From Gp13-AA77 sp035949375 (lineage in GTDB: Bacteria > Acidobacteriota > Terriglobia > UBA7540), in contig DASZIG010000049.1 in assembly GCA_035949375.1 (NCBI GenBank), positions 62,001 to 126,000 on the forward strand: 64,000 nt of DNA. The letters run 5' to 3'. Below, piece by piece: positions 34,351 to 43,341 of the stretch (the stretch's first letter is position 1; every line of letters begins with the position of its first letter). The position numbers were made by a program, and so were the translations under genes. The notes under the pieces were generated by a model. It saw only the letters and a program-made list of their open reading frames with translations. It was not told the DNA's origin and did no database searches.

Positions 34351-35109
34351 TTACTCCGCGACGCCCGCCAGTTCCTTGCGCCAAAGAGCAAGTCCCTGAG
34401 CGCCGAGCGCGAGCGTAGCGAGTGTCGCGGGCCGCGCGGACCCCAATCCGGCACCGGGGGCTCCGGGCGCGGTCCCCGTCGATCCGGCCATAATCGGCTT
34501 GTTCACTTCGGTCTCATAAGCGTAGCCTTCCACAAAGCCGACAACCCGCGTGCCCAGCGTGCACTTGGCACTCACCTCAGCCCAGCCGAAGTGAACCTCG
34601 CCTTTGATGAGAAACTTCAAACCCAGGTAGCGATTGCTCGTATCCACCCAGGATCCCGAGCATCTTCCGGCACTCCTGACAGTGCGGCTATTGAAATACA
34701 AACTCGCGGCAGCGGTGTTGAAGGCTTGTGCCGGCCCGATCTGGGCTCCGGCCCGGAGCGCGTACGCATGAAACGGGAATGCGTTCTGTCCCACCACGCC
34801 GTTGCCGCGGTCCTTGTAAAAGGGGATGTACGCGTACAGCCGGTTCTGGCAGAAACCCTCGCTCGAGCAGCCCGAGGTCTGATTGATGAAGAAATCGTTC
34901 TTGCCGTCGTGGTTGAGGTCAAGCGCGAAAGAGCTGTGACGGGTAATGGCATGATGGACGGGGGTGTAGACCACTTCGGCCCCCGCCGGTTGCGCCGCAG
35001 CGAGTAAGCCCACGCCCGCTGCGCCGGCCGCGAGCGCATAGCCATTGAGCCGTGCGAGACAAAGATCCGAAAGATTCGAGGGTTCTCTGGAAGTCCGGGG
35101 AGAGCGCAT
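34351..35109 (-). CDS. Secreted protein with C-terminal sorting-like tail
   Basis: The start is the ATG at 35109 (AAGGAGGA 7 bases upstream). 252 residues: a signal-like segment ending PAGAEVVYT, a domain with DLNHDGKNDFFINQTSGCSS, FYKDRGNGVVGQ and FGWAEVSAKC (six cysteines), a Gly/Pro linker, and a tail GSARPATLATLALGAQGLAL followed by WRKELAG. The last part, a short hydrophobic helix ending in a basic cluster, looks like the PEP-CTERM-type sorting tails of acidobacterial surface proteins, although no PEP motif is visible. Function unknown. Confidence 0.75.
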   Translation of the reverse strand: MRSPRTSREPSNLSDLCLARLNGYALAAGAAGVGLLAAAQPAGAEVVYTPVHHAITRHSSFALDLNHDGKNDFFINQTSGCSSEGFCQNRLYAYIPFYKDRGNGVVGQNAFPFHAYALRAGAQIGPAQAFNTAAASLYFNSRTVRSAGRCSGSWVDTSNRYLGLKFLIKGEVHFGWAEVSAKCTLGTRVVGFVEGYAYETEVNKPIMAGSTGTAPGAPGAGLGSARPATLATLALGAQGLALWRKELAGVAE

Positions 35110-35270
35110 CACAGTCCTCCTTGATGAGGATGAATCGTGCTCCGAATGCGTCGCCGATGATCGTGCGCTCGCGGACCGGGGAAAGTCAAGACCGGGATTG
35201 TTAAGAAATTGTCGAACCAGGAGGGATCGATCTCGAGCCGTCGAGACGGCACGTGGGCTGATGCCGAGGC

Positions 35271-37925
35271 TCAGCCCTGGGCCACGCGCGCCGACTCGCG
35301 CTCGAACTTCATCTCACCCTTGCGCAGATCGCCGTCTACGACCACGCGATCGCCCGGCAGGACGTCGCCGTCGAGTAACTTCATGGCCAGGGGGTCCTGG
35401 ATCAGCCGCTGAATGGCGCGCTTCAGCGGACGCGCGCCGAACTGCGGGTCATAGCCTTCGCGGAACAGCAGCTCACGGGCTTTGTCCGTCAGCTCCAGGT
35501 CGACTTTGCGCTCGGCGAGCAGGCGCCGCAGATGAGTGAGCTGCAGCTCGATGATCTTCGCAATCTCGGCCTTGCCGAGCGGATTGAAGATCACGATCTC
35601 GTCAATACGGTTGATGAACTCCGGCCGGAACTGCTCGAGCAAGGTCCGCTGGATGCGGCGGCGCAGGTCCTCGGAGATGGCTCGCTGCCCGTCGGAACGC
35701 TTGTCGTGGCCTTCGTCCGGGCCCATGGCGGCGTGGATTTCATGACTGGCGATGTTTGAGGTCATGATGATCACCGTGTTGCGAAAATCCACGGTGCGGC
35801 CCTGGCCGTCCGTCAACCGGCCTTCGTCGAGAATCTGCAGGAAGATGTTGAAAACGTCGGCATGCGCCTTCTCGATTTCGTCGAAGAGCAGCACCGAGTA
35901 AGGCCGGCGCCGGACAGCCTCCGTCAATTGGCCGCCCTCTTCGTAGCCGACATAGCCCGGCGGGGCGCCGATCAGCCGGGCCACCGAGTGCTTCTCCATG
36001 TATTCCGACATGTCAATGCGCAGCATGGCGCGCTCGTCGTCAAAGAGAAACCCGGCGAGCGCCCGCGCCAGCTCGGTCTTGCCCACACCCGTCGGACCGA
36101 GAAACAGGAACGAACCGATGGGCCGATGCGGATCGGAAAGCCCGGCGCGGCTGCGGCGCACGGCGTTGGCCACGTGCTTCAAAGCGTCGTCCTGACCCAC
36201 GACGCGCAATCGCAGGCGATCCTCCATCGAGACCAGCTTCTGCACCTCGCCTTCGAGCATCTTGGAGACGGGAATGCCGGTCCACTTGGAGACCACGCGG
36301 GCCACGTCCTCTTCGTCCACCTCTTCCTTGAGCATGCGGCCAGCCTGCTGCTTCTTTTCGAGCTCGGCGTTGGCGGCGGCCAGCTGCTTTTCGAGCGCGA
36401 CCAGCTTTCCGTAGTGAATCTCGGCCGCTTTGTTCAGATCGCCCTCGCGGGTCGCAAGCTGCTCATCGGTCTTGGCCTGCTCGATCTGGCTCTTGAGGTC
36501 GCGGATGCGGGTGATCGCTTCCTTCTCCGATTGCCAGCGCAGCTTGAGCGCGCTTGATTTTTCGCGCAGCCCGCTCAACTCCTGCTCGATCGCTTTGCGA
36601 CGCTCCACCGACGCCGGATCGTCCTCTTTGCGCAGCGCCTGCTTTTCGATTTCGAGCTGGGTGACGCGCCGCTCAATCTGGTCGATTTCGGCCGGCATGG
36701 AGTCGATCTCAATGCGCAGGCCGGACGCGGCCTCGTCAATCAGGTCGATAGCCTTATCGGGCAAAAAGCGGTCCGCGATGTAGCGATTGGAGAGCACAGC
36801 CGCCGCCACGATGGCCGAGTCCTTGATGCGGACGCCATGGTGAACCTCGTACCTCTCCTTGAGACCACGCAGAATGGCGATGGTATCTTCCACGGTGGGC
36901 TCGCCCACGTAGACCGGCTGGAAACGCCGCTCCAGGGCGGCGTCCTTCTCGATGTACTTTTTGTACTCGTTGAGGGTGGTGGCTCCGATGCAGCGCAATT
37001 CGCCGCGCGCGAGCGCCGGCTTGAGCATGTTGGAGGCGTCGATGGCGCCCTCGGCCGCGCCCGCCCCAACCAGCGTGTGCAGCTCGTCGATGAAGAGAAT
37101 CACCTGCCCGCTCGACTCCTCGATTTCCTTGAGCACGGCCTTCAGGCGATCTTCGAACTCGCCGCGATACTTCGAGCCGGCGATCATGGCGCCGAGATCG
37201 AGCGCCACCAGTCGCTTCGAGCGCAGCGATTCGGGCACGTCGCCGGAGACGATGCGCTGGGCGATGCCTTCCACAATCGCCGTCTTGCCGACCCCGGGCT
37301 CACCGATCAACACCGGATTGTTCTTGGTCCGCCGCGAAAGCACCTGGATCACCCGCCGTACTTCCTCGTCGCGCCCGATCACCGGGTCAAGCTTGCCGCG
37401 CCGGGCGAGGTCCGTGAGGTCGCGGGCATACCGCTCGAGCGCCTGATATTTCGCCTCGGGATTCTGGTCCGTCACCCGCTGCGTTCCGCGCACCGCCTTT
37501 AGCGCTTCCAGGATCGCGCGATGGGTGACGCCGAGCCGCTTCAGAATACGGCCCGCCGTCTCGTCCGGCTTGTCCGCGAGCACCAGCAGAAGGTGCTCGG
37601 TCGAAACAAACTCGTCCTTGAACCGCTCGGCCTCTTTGGCCGCCTGATCCATGACTTCCTTGAGCGCCGGAGAGAGATAATGGTCGGCCGTGCCGCCCAC
37701 CTTGGGCAGCTTCTCAATCTCGCTTTCGGCCTGCGCGGCCAGAGTGGTCGGCGCAATTCCGAGGCGGCTTAAAATCGCCGGCACGATCCCGTCCGACTGC
37801 TCGGCCAGCGCCAGTAGAAGGTGTACCGGCTCGAGTTGCTGGTTGCCAAAACGCCCGGCGACATCCTGCGTGCTCTGAAGAGCCTCCTGGGCTTTCACGG
37901 TGAACTTGTCAAAACGAGTAGCCAT
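35271..37925 (-). CDS. clpB: ClpB disaggregase
   Basis: The start MATRFDKFTVKAQEALQSTQ at 37925 matches ClpB. The 884-residue chain has the N-domain, the first AAA module (GEPGVGKTAIVEG, residues about 206-218), the coiled-coil middle domain (about 400-530), the second AAA module (GPTGVGKTELARA, with LLFDEIEKAHADVFNI and the pore loop GYVGYEEGG) and the small C-terminal domain. It works with DnaK and Hsp20 to rescue aggregated proteins. It lies downstream of hsp20 on the same strand, 249 bases away with a terminator hairpin between, so it may have its own promoter. Confidence 0.95.
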   Translation of the reverse strand: MATRFDKFTVKAQEALQSTQDVAGRFGNQQLEPVHLLLALAEQSDGIVPAILSRLGIAPTTLAAQAESEIEKLPKVGGTADHYLSPALKEVMDQAAKEAERFKDEFVSTEHLLLVLADKPDETAGRILKRLGVTHRAILEALKAVRGTQRVTDQNPEAKYQALERYARDLTDLARRGKLDPVIGRDEEVRRVIQVLSRRTKNNPVLIGEPGVGKTAIVEGIAQRIVSGDVPESLRSKRLVALDLGAMIAGSKYRGEFEDRLKAVLKEIEESSGQVILFIDELHTLVGAGAAEGAIDASNMLKPALARGELRCIGATTLNEYKKYIEKDAALERRFQPVYVGEPTVEDTIAILRGLKERYEVHHGVRIKDSAIVAAAVLSNRYIADRFLPDKAIDLIDEAASGLRIEIDSMPAEIDQIERRVTQLEIEKQALRKEDDPASVERRKAIEQELSGLREKSSALKLRWQSEKEAITRIRDLKSQIEQAKTDEQLATREGDLNKAAEIHYGKLVALEKQLAAANAELEKKQQAGRMLKEEVDEEDVARVVSKWTGIPVSKMLEGEVQKLVSMEDRLRLRVVGQDDALKHVANAVRRSRAGLSDPHRPIGSFLFLGPTGVGKTELARALAGFLFDDERAMLRIDMSEYMEKHSVARLIGAPPGYVGYEEGGQLTEAVRRRPYSVLLFDEIEKAHADVFNIFLQILDEGRLTDGQGRTVDFRNTVIIMTSNIASHEIHAAMGPDEGHDKRSDGQRAISEDLRRRIQRTLLEQFRPEFINRIDEIVIFNPLGKAEIAKIIELQLTHLRRLLAERKVDLELTDKARELLFREGYDPQFGARPLKRAIQRLIQDPLAMKLLDGDVLPGDRVVVDGDLRKGEMKFERESARVAQG

Positions 37926-37986
37926 GGTTTTTAACCTGATGCTAAGGATAGGGATTGAATTGCGCAAAGTGCAACCCAAAAGAAAC

Positions 37987-38021
37987 GAGCCGCACCCGCT
38001 CATCTGCGCGGGATGCGGCTC
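37987..38021 (-). terminator. Intrinsic terminator after hsp20
   Basis: GAGCCGCA and TGCGGCTC pair as the outer stem and CCCGC/GCGGG as the inner one. On the minus strand the hairpin is followed by GTTTCTTTT. It lies between the hsp20 stop and the clpB start, so it may end most hsp20 transcripts and separate the two genes. Confidence 0.6.
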
Positions 38022-38174
38022 ACCGGGATCCGGAGACGAATCGCCAGCCCGGATCAGAATGCACTTTCTGCCAAACGGCCTGCCAAACGGCTGCTTCGAT
38101 AACCTCGTGCCCGCCGGGAGGAGGGCCAGCGGCCCTTCAACTCCCGGCGCGGGCTCCTGCCGGACCTTTCCGAC

Positions 38175-38666
38175 TTACTTGCTCGCGGTCGCGGCCTGCG
38201 CCTTGCCTTCGGAGCCCGAAACCTGAATCTTGATGCTCTTCGGCTTGGCTTCCTCGCGCTTGGCGAGATTCAGGGTCAGGACGCCGTCCTTGTACTCAGC
38301 CGTCACGTTCTCCGTGCTGATCGTCGGCGGCAGGCTGAAGGACCGGAAGAACGACCCGTAACTGCGCTCCACCCGATGATAGTTGCCCTCCTGGACGTCT
38401 TTCTCCGACTTGCGCTGGCCGCTGATAGAAAGAGTCCCGTTCTCGACCCGAACGTCGACATCCTTGGGGTCGATGCCAGGAAGCTCAGCCTTGATCAACA
38501 GGTTATTGCCCGTCTCGTAGATGTCCACTGCCGGAGCCCAGGCTCCCTTGCTCAGCTCCCGGCCCTCGGGCCCAAAGACCTGGCTAAAGGTCTGGTTAAA
38601 GAGCTGGTTGAAGCGGTCCTGCGTGCTCAACAGCTCGCGGAAAGGTTCCCAACGTACAATCGCCAT
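38175..38666 (-). CDS. Small heat-shock protein, Hsp20 family
   Basis: 163 residues with AGGAGG before the ATG. It is an alpha-crystallin domain protein: IYETGNNLLIKAELPGIDPK, DVDVRVENGTLSISGQRKSE, RSFSLPPTISTENVTAEYKD and GVLTLNLAKREEAKPKSIKI. It binds unfolding proteins and hands them to DnaK/ClpB. The position beside clpB fits. Upstream DNA is AT-rich with two inverted repeats and probably carries the heat-inducible promoter. Confidence 0.95.
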   Translation of the reverse strand: MAIVRWEPFRELLSTQDRFNQLFNQTFSQVFGPEGRELSKGAWAPAVDIYETGNNLLIKAELPGIDPKDVDVRVENGTLSISGQRKSEKDVQEGNYHRVERSYGSFFRSFSLPPTISTENVTAEYKDGVLTLNLAKREEAKPKSIKIQVSGSEGKAQAATASK

Positions 38667-38700
38667 TGTTCTTGCCTCCTTGAAGCGTTTCCCTTGATTG

Positions 38701-38748
38701 GGTCAGATTGCCTGACCAAGCTAATAGATGCTCGTACCGTGCTATTAG
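38701..38748 (-). promoter_or_regulatory. Two adjacent inverted repeats in the hsp20 leader
   Basis: GGTCAG/CTGACC spans 38701-38717 and CTAATAG/CTATTAG spans 38721-38748, with partial symmetry inside the second. Both lie 35-82 bases before the hsp20 start in an AT-rich region. They could be repressor operators or RNA hairpins in the leader. They do not match CIRCE. Confidence 0.5.
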
Positions 38749-38901
38749 TTTCGTCGTGTCAGTATATTTTAGTGTATTCGTATCAAGTATTACTTAAAGC
38801 ACTTATTTACAGATATTTAGAAGCAAATAACGATTGGATTTCGACCCAGATATGCGCCGACGGATGGCCTGACGGGACGAACAGAAGCGGCAACCGGTGG
38901 C

Positions 38902-40077
38902 TTACTCGACGGTGGCAAAATACCCGGGCTTGAACCGAACCCGGACATCTCGTCGCAGCGCCATCACCCGGATGGACCGGTAGGTTCCGTCCAGGGTGGA
39001 ATTGGTGGGTGTATAGCCGATGAAATACTGATCGTTGAGTTCACGGCCGATCTCTTCTACGGCGTCCGACAGGTGCGCCAGGCGCTCCGCCGTGTAGATG
39101 CCGGTCTTGGCACCCAGACCCTCCTGCTGCGAGGTGTCGCCGACGCTCCCGTGCGAGAGGTATCCGCTGCCGATATCAGCGCCCTCGGGGTCGGATTGCG
39201 GGAAGAAGTAGGCGCCTCCGGTGAGTTCCGCCAGACGCTTCATCACGTTGTTCGAGTCCTGGGTAAATCCGTAGGGGGAGTTGATGATGGTGTAGATCAC
39301 CGTCTCGGCGCGATGCGCCATGGAAACGACCTCGTCGAACGTGTGAGTACTCTGGACGTCGAGGCCGTCGCTTAGCACGACCAGCACGCGGCGCGTGGCC
39401 TCCGGGTCGCCGGCTGTGAGGAGTTTGTCACGGCAGGCGGTGAAGATGGCATCGTAGAAAGCCTTGCCGCCGCCGGCCTTGAGGTCGCGGATCTTTTCGT
39501 TCAACTCGTCAGGATCGCTCGAAAAATCGTGCAGGATGGTGCTGGTGGCGTCGAAGGTTTCCACGAAGATCTGGTTCTTCGTGTTACGTCCCTTGAGCAT
39601 GTCAAACAGGAATTCGCTGGCCGCGTCCTTCTCAAAGCTCAGCAACGGGCGGGCGCTGTTGCTCGTATCGATGATGAAACCGATGCGCAAAGGCGGCGCC
39701 GGCTCCTGGATGAAGTACTTGATCGGCTGCGGTTTTCCATCTTCGTACACCCGAAAGTCACTCTGAGTGAGATCGATTACCGGCATGCCGCGCTTATCGA
39801 GCACGGTCACCGGCACGTTGACGACTTGCACCCGAACCTTGATGTTGCCGCCGGACGTCAGGGGAGGCTGATTTCCTTGTCCCGTCGGTGGCTGAGTTGC
39901 GGCGGGCGCGCCCGGAGCCGTCGGGCTCGGAGCCGTGGGGGATTGGGCGCTCTGGGCGGGCGCAAGGCGCGACGATGCCCCGAGGACCAGCGCGAGCAGG
40001 CCGGCGGCCACGGTCCCCAACAGCGATCTTGGTCCGTGTTCCGCGGAAGTCGTCCGGGGGGTTCCTGGCTCTGGCAT
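38902..40077 (-). CDS. Secreted VWA-domain protein, acidobacterial type
   Basis: The 391-residue protein has a signal sequence (LLGTVAAGLLALVLGASS, cut near APAQS), a Ser/Pro/Thr linker, a beta-rich domain (VNVPVTVLDKRGMPVIDLTQ) and a VWA domain with a MIDAS-like motif IDTSNSARP (DxSxS as Asp-Thr-Ser-Asn-Ser), a middle threonine region and VLVVLSDGLDVQST. The family is the VWFA-related acidobacterial group, expanded in these genomes; role unknown, metal-dependent binding is inferred. A GAGGTG site precedes the ATG. Confidence 0.88.
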   Translation of the reverse strand: MPEPGTPRTTSAEHGPRSLLGTVAAGLLALVLGASSRLAPAQSAQSPTAPSPTAPGAPAATQPPTGQGNQPPLTSGGNIKVRVQVVNVPVTVLDKRGMPVIDLTQSDFRVYEDGKPQPIKYFIQEPAPPLRIGFIIDTSNSARPLLSFEKDAASEFLFDMLKGRNTKNQIFVETFDATSTILHDFSSDPDELNEKIRDLKAGGGKAFYDAIFTACRDKLLTAGDPEATRRVLVVLSDGLDVQSTHTFDEVVSMAHRAETVIYTIINSPYGFTQDSNNVMKRLAELTGGAYFFPQSDPEGADIGSGYLSHGSVGDTSQQEGLGAKTGIYTAERLAHLSDAVEEIGRELNDQYFIGYTPTNSTLDGTYRSIRVMALRRDVRVRFKPGYFATVE

Positions 40078-40222
40078 CGTTCACCTCAATCTCTCCATGT
40101 TAGCGCAAACGAGCTCCAAGGGCACATGTCCCACCAGTTTTCGGATGCGCACCGAAACGCGCGGGTTTGCGAGTCCATTGCCCGCCGCATCACGAATCGC
40201 ATAAAATCCCGCCAGAGGCGCA

Positions 40223-41134
40223 ATGCACGTCCACTCGCACTCGCGCTCTACGGCGGCGCTCAAGCTGGCCTTGATCGTCACCCTGGTTCTCGTAGCCGTC
40301 GAGTTCATTGCCGGTCACGCAGGACGCAGCCTGGCGCTGGTCAGCGACGGGTGGCACAACCTCACCGATCTCCCATCGCTGGCCCTGGCCTGGCTGGCTG
40401 TCCGTTTCGAGCGGAAGTCTCCGGATCAACAGAGAACCTACGGCTACCAGCGCGCCGGCGTGCTGGCGGCCTTCGTGAATGCGCTGCTGCTGGTGGCGGT
40501 GGCGCTGTACCTCTGTTATGAGGGCTACCAGCGGATCATCAGCCCCGAGGCCACCTCCAGCCGCCTGATGCTGATCGTGGGCGTGGTCGCGCTCGTGATC
40601 AACGGATCGATCTCGCTCGCCTTGAGCACGGGCCGGAGCGACCTGAACCTGCGCGCCGTCTTCATCCACAACCTGGGCGACGCGCTCTCCAACGTCGCCA
40701 TCATCGCCGGCGCCTGGCTGATTGCGCGCACCGGCCAGCGCCTCATCGATCCTCTTCTGGCCTTCCTGATCGCCGGCATGATCCTGTGGAGCGCGGCGGG
40801 CGTCGTCGCAGACTCCGCCCGCATCCTTATGGAGGGCGTGCCCAAAGGCATGAGCCCCCCAGCCGTGGCGGCGGTGATGCTGGGCGTGGCAGGTGTGCGC
40901 GAGGTGCATGACATCCACGTCTGGAGCCTGGGCTCGAAATCGCACGCCCTCTCCTGTCACGTGCGCATCCTCGACATGCCGACCTCGGAGAGCGAAGTGA
41001 TCTGCGAGCGCATCCGGCAGGCCCTCGCCGAGAAATTCAGCATCAGCCACACCACCATCCAATTCGAGCACACCCACGTGCCCGGCGATTTTCACCGGTA
41101 CATGCCCGCGCCCGTGCCTTCAACGAGAAAGTAG
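40223..41134 (+). CDS. Cation diffusion facilitator transporter
   Basis: 303 residues with six membrane helices and the family's metal-site residues (LALVSDGWHNLTDLPSLALA in helix 2, FIHNLGDALSNVA in helix 5), then a cytoplasmic C-terminal domain (VREVHDIHVWSLGSKSHALS). It is of the CzcD/ZitB type: it exports zinc, cadmium or cobalt in exchange for protons. The N-terminal His-rich start (MHVHSHSRS) fits zinc. A GAGG site lies close to the ATG. Confidence 0.92.
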   Translation: MHVHSHSRSTAALKLALIVTLVLVAVEFIAGHAGRSLALVSDGWHNLTDLPSLALAWLAVRFERKSPDQQRTYGYQRAGVLAAFVNALLLVAVALYLCYEGYQRIISPEATSSRLMLIVGVVALVINGSISLALSTGRSDLNLRAVFIHNLGDALSNVAIIAGAWLIARTGQRLIDPLLAFLIAGMILWSAAGVVADSARILMEGVPKGMSPPAVAAVMLGVAGVREVHDIHVWSLGSKSHALSCHVRILDMPTSESEVICERIRQALAEKFSISHTTIQFEHTHVPGDFHRYMPAPVPSTRK

Positions 41135-41490
41135 CGGACCATTTCTCATTGAAGGGCCTGCTGCGGGTCTCCTGCGGACCCCGTGCTGCGAACCCGGCGC
41201 ATTCTACAGCCAAACAGGCGGGGCTCTACAGAATCGTCCTGATGGGAGTAACCGCCGGGAGGCCCCGCCGAGCTTAGCCGCGTAGCCCCGACGATAACGC
41301 ATCTCCTGATAATCCCTTGGAACCGTTGATGCGAAACCTTAGTATTTTTTGCTTGACAGCCGGCGGCATGTAGTGGACAATCCGCCACTACTGGTGCCGG
41401 GTAGTCGAGAATTGGCTAAAAAGAACCAACTGAGAGACCGCAACGGTGGTGGCGTGTGATGCACTACCAGGTGTTAGAAAGCGGCAAACT
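41135..41490. other. Intergenic stretch with promoter for the AAA cassette
   Basis: No gene is supported in these 356 bases. The first half is GC-rich with short hairpins. The second half carries the promoter and palindrome listed next and a long leader of about 100 bases before the small unknown gene. Confidence 0.6.
41353..41391 (+). promoter_or_regulatory. Promoter with a 7-bp palindrome around the -10 box
   Basis: TTGACA (41353-41358) and GACAAT (41376-41381) are 17 bases apart, a near-consensus sigma-70 promoter. GTAGTGG (41370-41376) and CCACTAC (41385-41391) are exact inverted repeats that enclose the -10 box, so a repressor bound there would block it. The transcript would lead into the gene at 41491 and the AAA gene at 41941. 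Confidence 0.7.
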
Positions 41491-41916
41491 ATGGCGTTTA
41501 TCAGGAAACGCGGCAACTCCTACTATTTGGTACACAACGTGCGGAAGAAGGGTCGGGTGCGGCAGTTATACCTCGCATGTCTCGGAAGAAGGCCGAGGAT
41601 CAGCGAGGAGGTTATCCGGGAGGTTATCGCCAAGCACCCCTTCGTTGACGTGGACTGGGCGGTCTTGAAACGAAGAGCTTCGCACGATTTGGTGCAGCCG
41701 ATGCTGAACGATTCGGAGTATCTGCGGAGCTTGTTGGCGGATATCCGGGGCATGCACCTGGAGATTGCCGATTTTCAGTGGCCGGTGCTTGAGGTATTAC
41801 GCGACCGCGAATTGCGCGTCCAGTTCGCGACCGAGCTCAAGCTTCTGAGAGGGACGCTGGAAGTGAAGCTGAACCAACTTCGAAAGGGGAGGTTCGCAGG
41901 GTTGCAAGCTTCTTGA
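41491..41916 (+). CDS. 141-residue protein of unknown function, partner of AAA gene
   Basis: The start at 41491 opens MAFIRKRGNSYYLVHNVRKK; a longer frame begins at 41446 but lacks support. The protein is basic, with a beta-rich N-terminus (GRVRQLYLACLGRRPRIS) and a helical C-terminus (ELKLLRGTLEVKLNQLRKGR). I recall similar sequences in other acidobacterial genomes but no named domain. The N-terminal part resembles the beginning of transposon- or integrase-type DNA-binding proteins only loosely. It is followed after 24 bases by the AAA gene, so they should be co-transcribed. Confidence 0.7.
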   Translation: MAFIRKRGNSYYLVHNVRKKGRVRQLYLACLGRRPRISEEVIREVIAKHPFVDVDWAVLKRRASHDLVQPMLNDSEYLRSLLADIRGMHLEIADFQWPVLEVLRDRELRVQFATELKLLRGTLEVKLNQLRKGRFAGLQAS

Positions 41917-41940
41917 GGCGAACACCGGGGGGAGGGCACT

Positions 41941-43098
41941 ATGGGAGCAAATCAAACTTTACTGGATCCGAACATTCACAGTCCCGAGGTACGGGACTTC
42001 GAGGATGCGCTGGAGCGAAGGGTAGTTGGCCAGGACCGGGCTGTGCGGCGGCTCGCGCGCGTTTACCAGGTCTATATGGCGGGCCTGGCGTCGCCGGGGC
42101 GCCCCATCTCCAACCTGTTGCTCCTCGGCCCCACCGGTTCGGGCAAGACGCGGCTGGTGGAAGCCGCAGCCGAGGTGCTTTTCGGCACTTCGAGCGCGGT
42201 TCTGAAGATCGACTGCGCCGAGTTCCAGCACAGTCATGAGATCGCCAAGCTCATCGGATCGCCTCCGGGCTATCTCGGCCATCGTGAAACCCAGCCGCTG
42301 ATTACGCAGGAAGCGCTCGAGCAGTACCACACCGACAAAGTGAAGCTGTCGCTCGTGCTCTTCGATGAAATCGAAAAGGCCAGCGACGCGCTCTGGCAAT
42401 TGCTGCTGGGCATCCTCGACAAGGCCACACTCACGCTCGGCGACAACCGGCGGGTTGATCTCTCCCACGCCATGATCTTTATGACTTCGAACCTGGGCTC
42501 CACGGAGGTCAACAAGCTGATGACCGGGACCCTCGGCTTCAACGCCCGGCCGCACGAGAACGACGACCTGCTCGACCAGAAGATCTACCGGGTGGCCACC
42601 GAGGCGGCGCGGCGCAAATTCTCGCCCGAGTTCATGAATCGCATTGACAAGGTGATCGTGTTCCGGTCCCTGAAGGAGGACCACCTCGAAAAGATCCTCG
42701 ACATCGAGTTGTCGCGGGTCCAGGAGCGTATCATCTCTTCTATCAGCGCGCGGCAGTTCGTCTTCAATTGCACTCGTTCCGCGCGCGACTTTCTGCTGCG
42801 CGAAGGCGTCGACATGCGCTTCGGGGCCCGTCATCTCAAGCGCGCCATCGAGCGGCACCTCGTATTTCCTCTCTCGAACCTCATCGCCACCTCGCAGATC
42901 AACTTGGGCGATTTGATCACCGTGGATTATGACCCGTCAGATTCGTGTTTGACGTTTGTACGCGACGATCAGGGGGCCCTGGTGGCCCCGGACGTGGCGG
43001 CCGCCGGCGCAGCCATCCCGCCTCCGAGCGATATGGTAACGATGACCCACGCCCTGGCCCGGAGTGCTGTAAACACGGGCGGAAACGGCGACAACTGA
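41941..43098 (+). CDS. Single-module ClpB/ClpA-like AAA+ ATPase
   Basis: 385 residues with GGGGGGAGGG upstream. It carries one AAA_2 module: Walker A GPTGSGKT, pore loop GSPPGYLGHRE, Walker B LVLFDEIEKA, sensor 1 MIFMTSNLGST, arginine finger region FSPEFMNRIDKVIVF, then the ClpB D2 small domain (VDMRFGARHLKRAIERH). It has no N-domain, D1 module or middle coiled coil, so it corresponds to the C-terminal half of ClpB. It may unfold a specific protein together with the small partner upstream. It ends in a Gly/Asn tail. Function unknown. Confidence 0.88.
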   Translation: MGANQTLLDPNIHSPEVRDFEDALERRVVGQDRAVRRLARVYQVYMAGLASPGRPISNLLLLGPTGSGKTRLVEAAAEVLFGTSSAVLKIDCAEFQHSHEIAKLIGSPPGYLGHRETQPLITQEALEQYHTDKVKLSLVLFDEIEKASDALWQLLLGILDKATLTLGDNRRVDLSHAMIFMTSNLGSTEVNKLMTGTLGFNARPHENDDLLDQKIYRVATEAARRKFSPEFMNRIDKVIVFRSLKEDHLEKILDIELSRVQERIISSISARQFVFNCTRSARDFLLREGVDMRFGARHLKRAIERHLVFPLSNLIATSQINLGDLITVDYDPSDSCLTFVRDDQGALVAPDVAAAGAAIPPPSDMVTMTHALARSAVNTGGNGDN

Positions 43099-43108
43099 GA
43101 GGCCCACA

Positions 43109-43129
43109 GGGGCGGCCCGGCGCCGCCCC
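43109..43129 (+). terminator. Intrinsic-type terminator after AAA gene
   Basis: GGGGCGGC and GCCGCCCC pair across a five-base loop, followed by a T-rich stretch (CTCTTTGTTTG). It begins 11 bases after the AAA stop. Confidence 0.6.
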
Positions 43130-43341
43130 CGTCCTCTTTGTTTGCCCTCCCTATCTATTCCCGGAGCCTGGGTGCCCATCGTGCATCCTCTACATAACCT
43201 CGGTGCCCCGTCTCATCCTGGTTTGCTGCCTTACTGAGTCGTGAAACCCGGCCTCCCATCAAAGCCCGCGTTATAACGGCCCCGTAACCAGGGTCATACG
43301 AGAATCGTCCATTGCTGCTGGGGGGACTTAGGTCAAAGGAG

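Noticed and set aside
37926..38900. CIRCE (HrcA) operator at hsp20 or clpB
   Set aside because: I looked for TTAGCACTC and GAGTGCTAA with a nine-base gap on both strands and did not find them.
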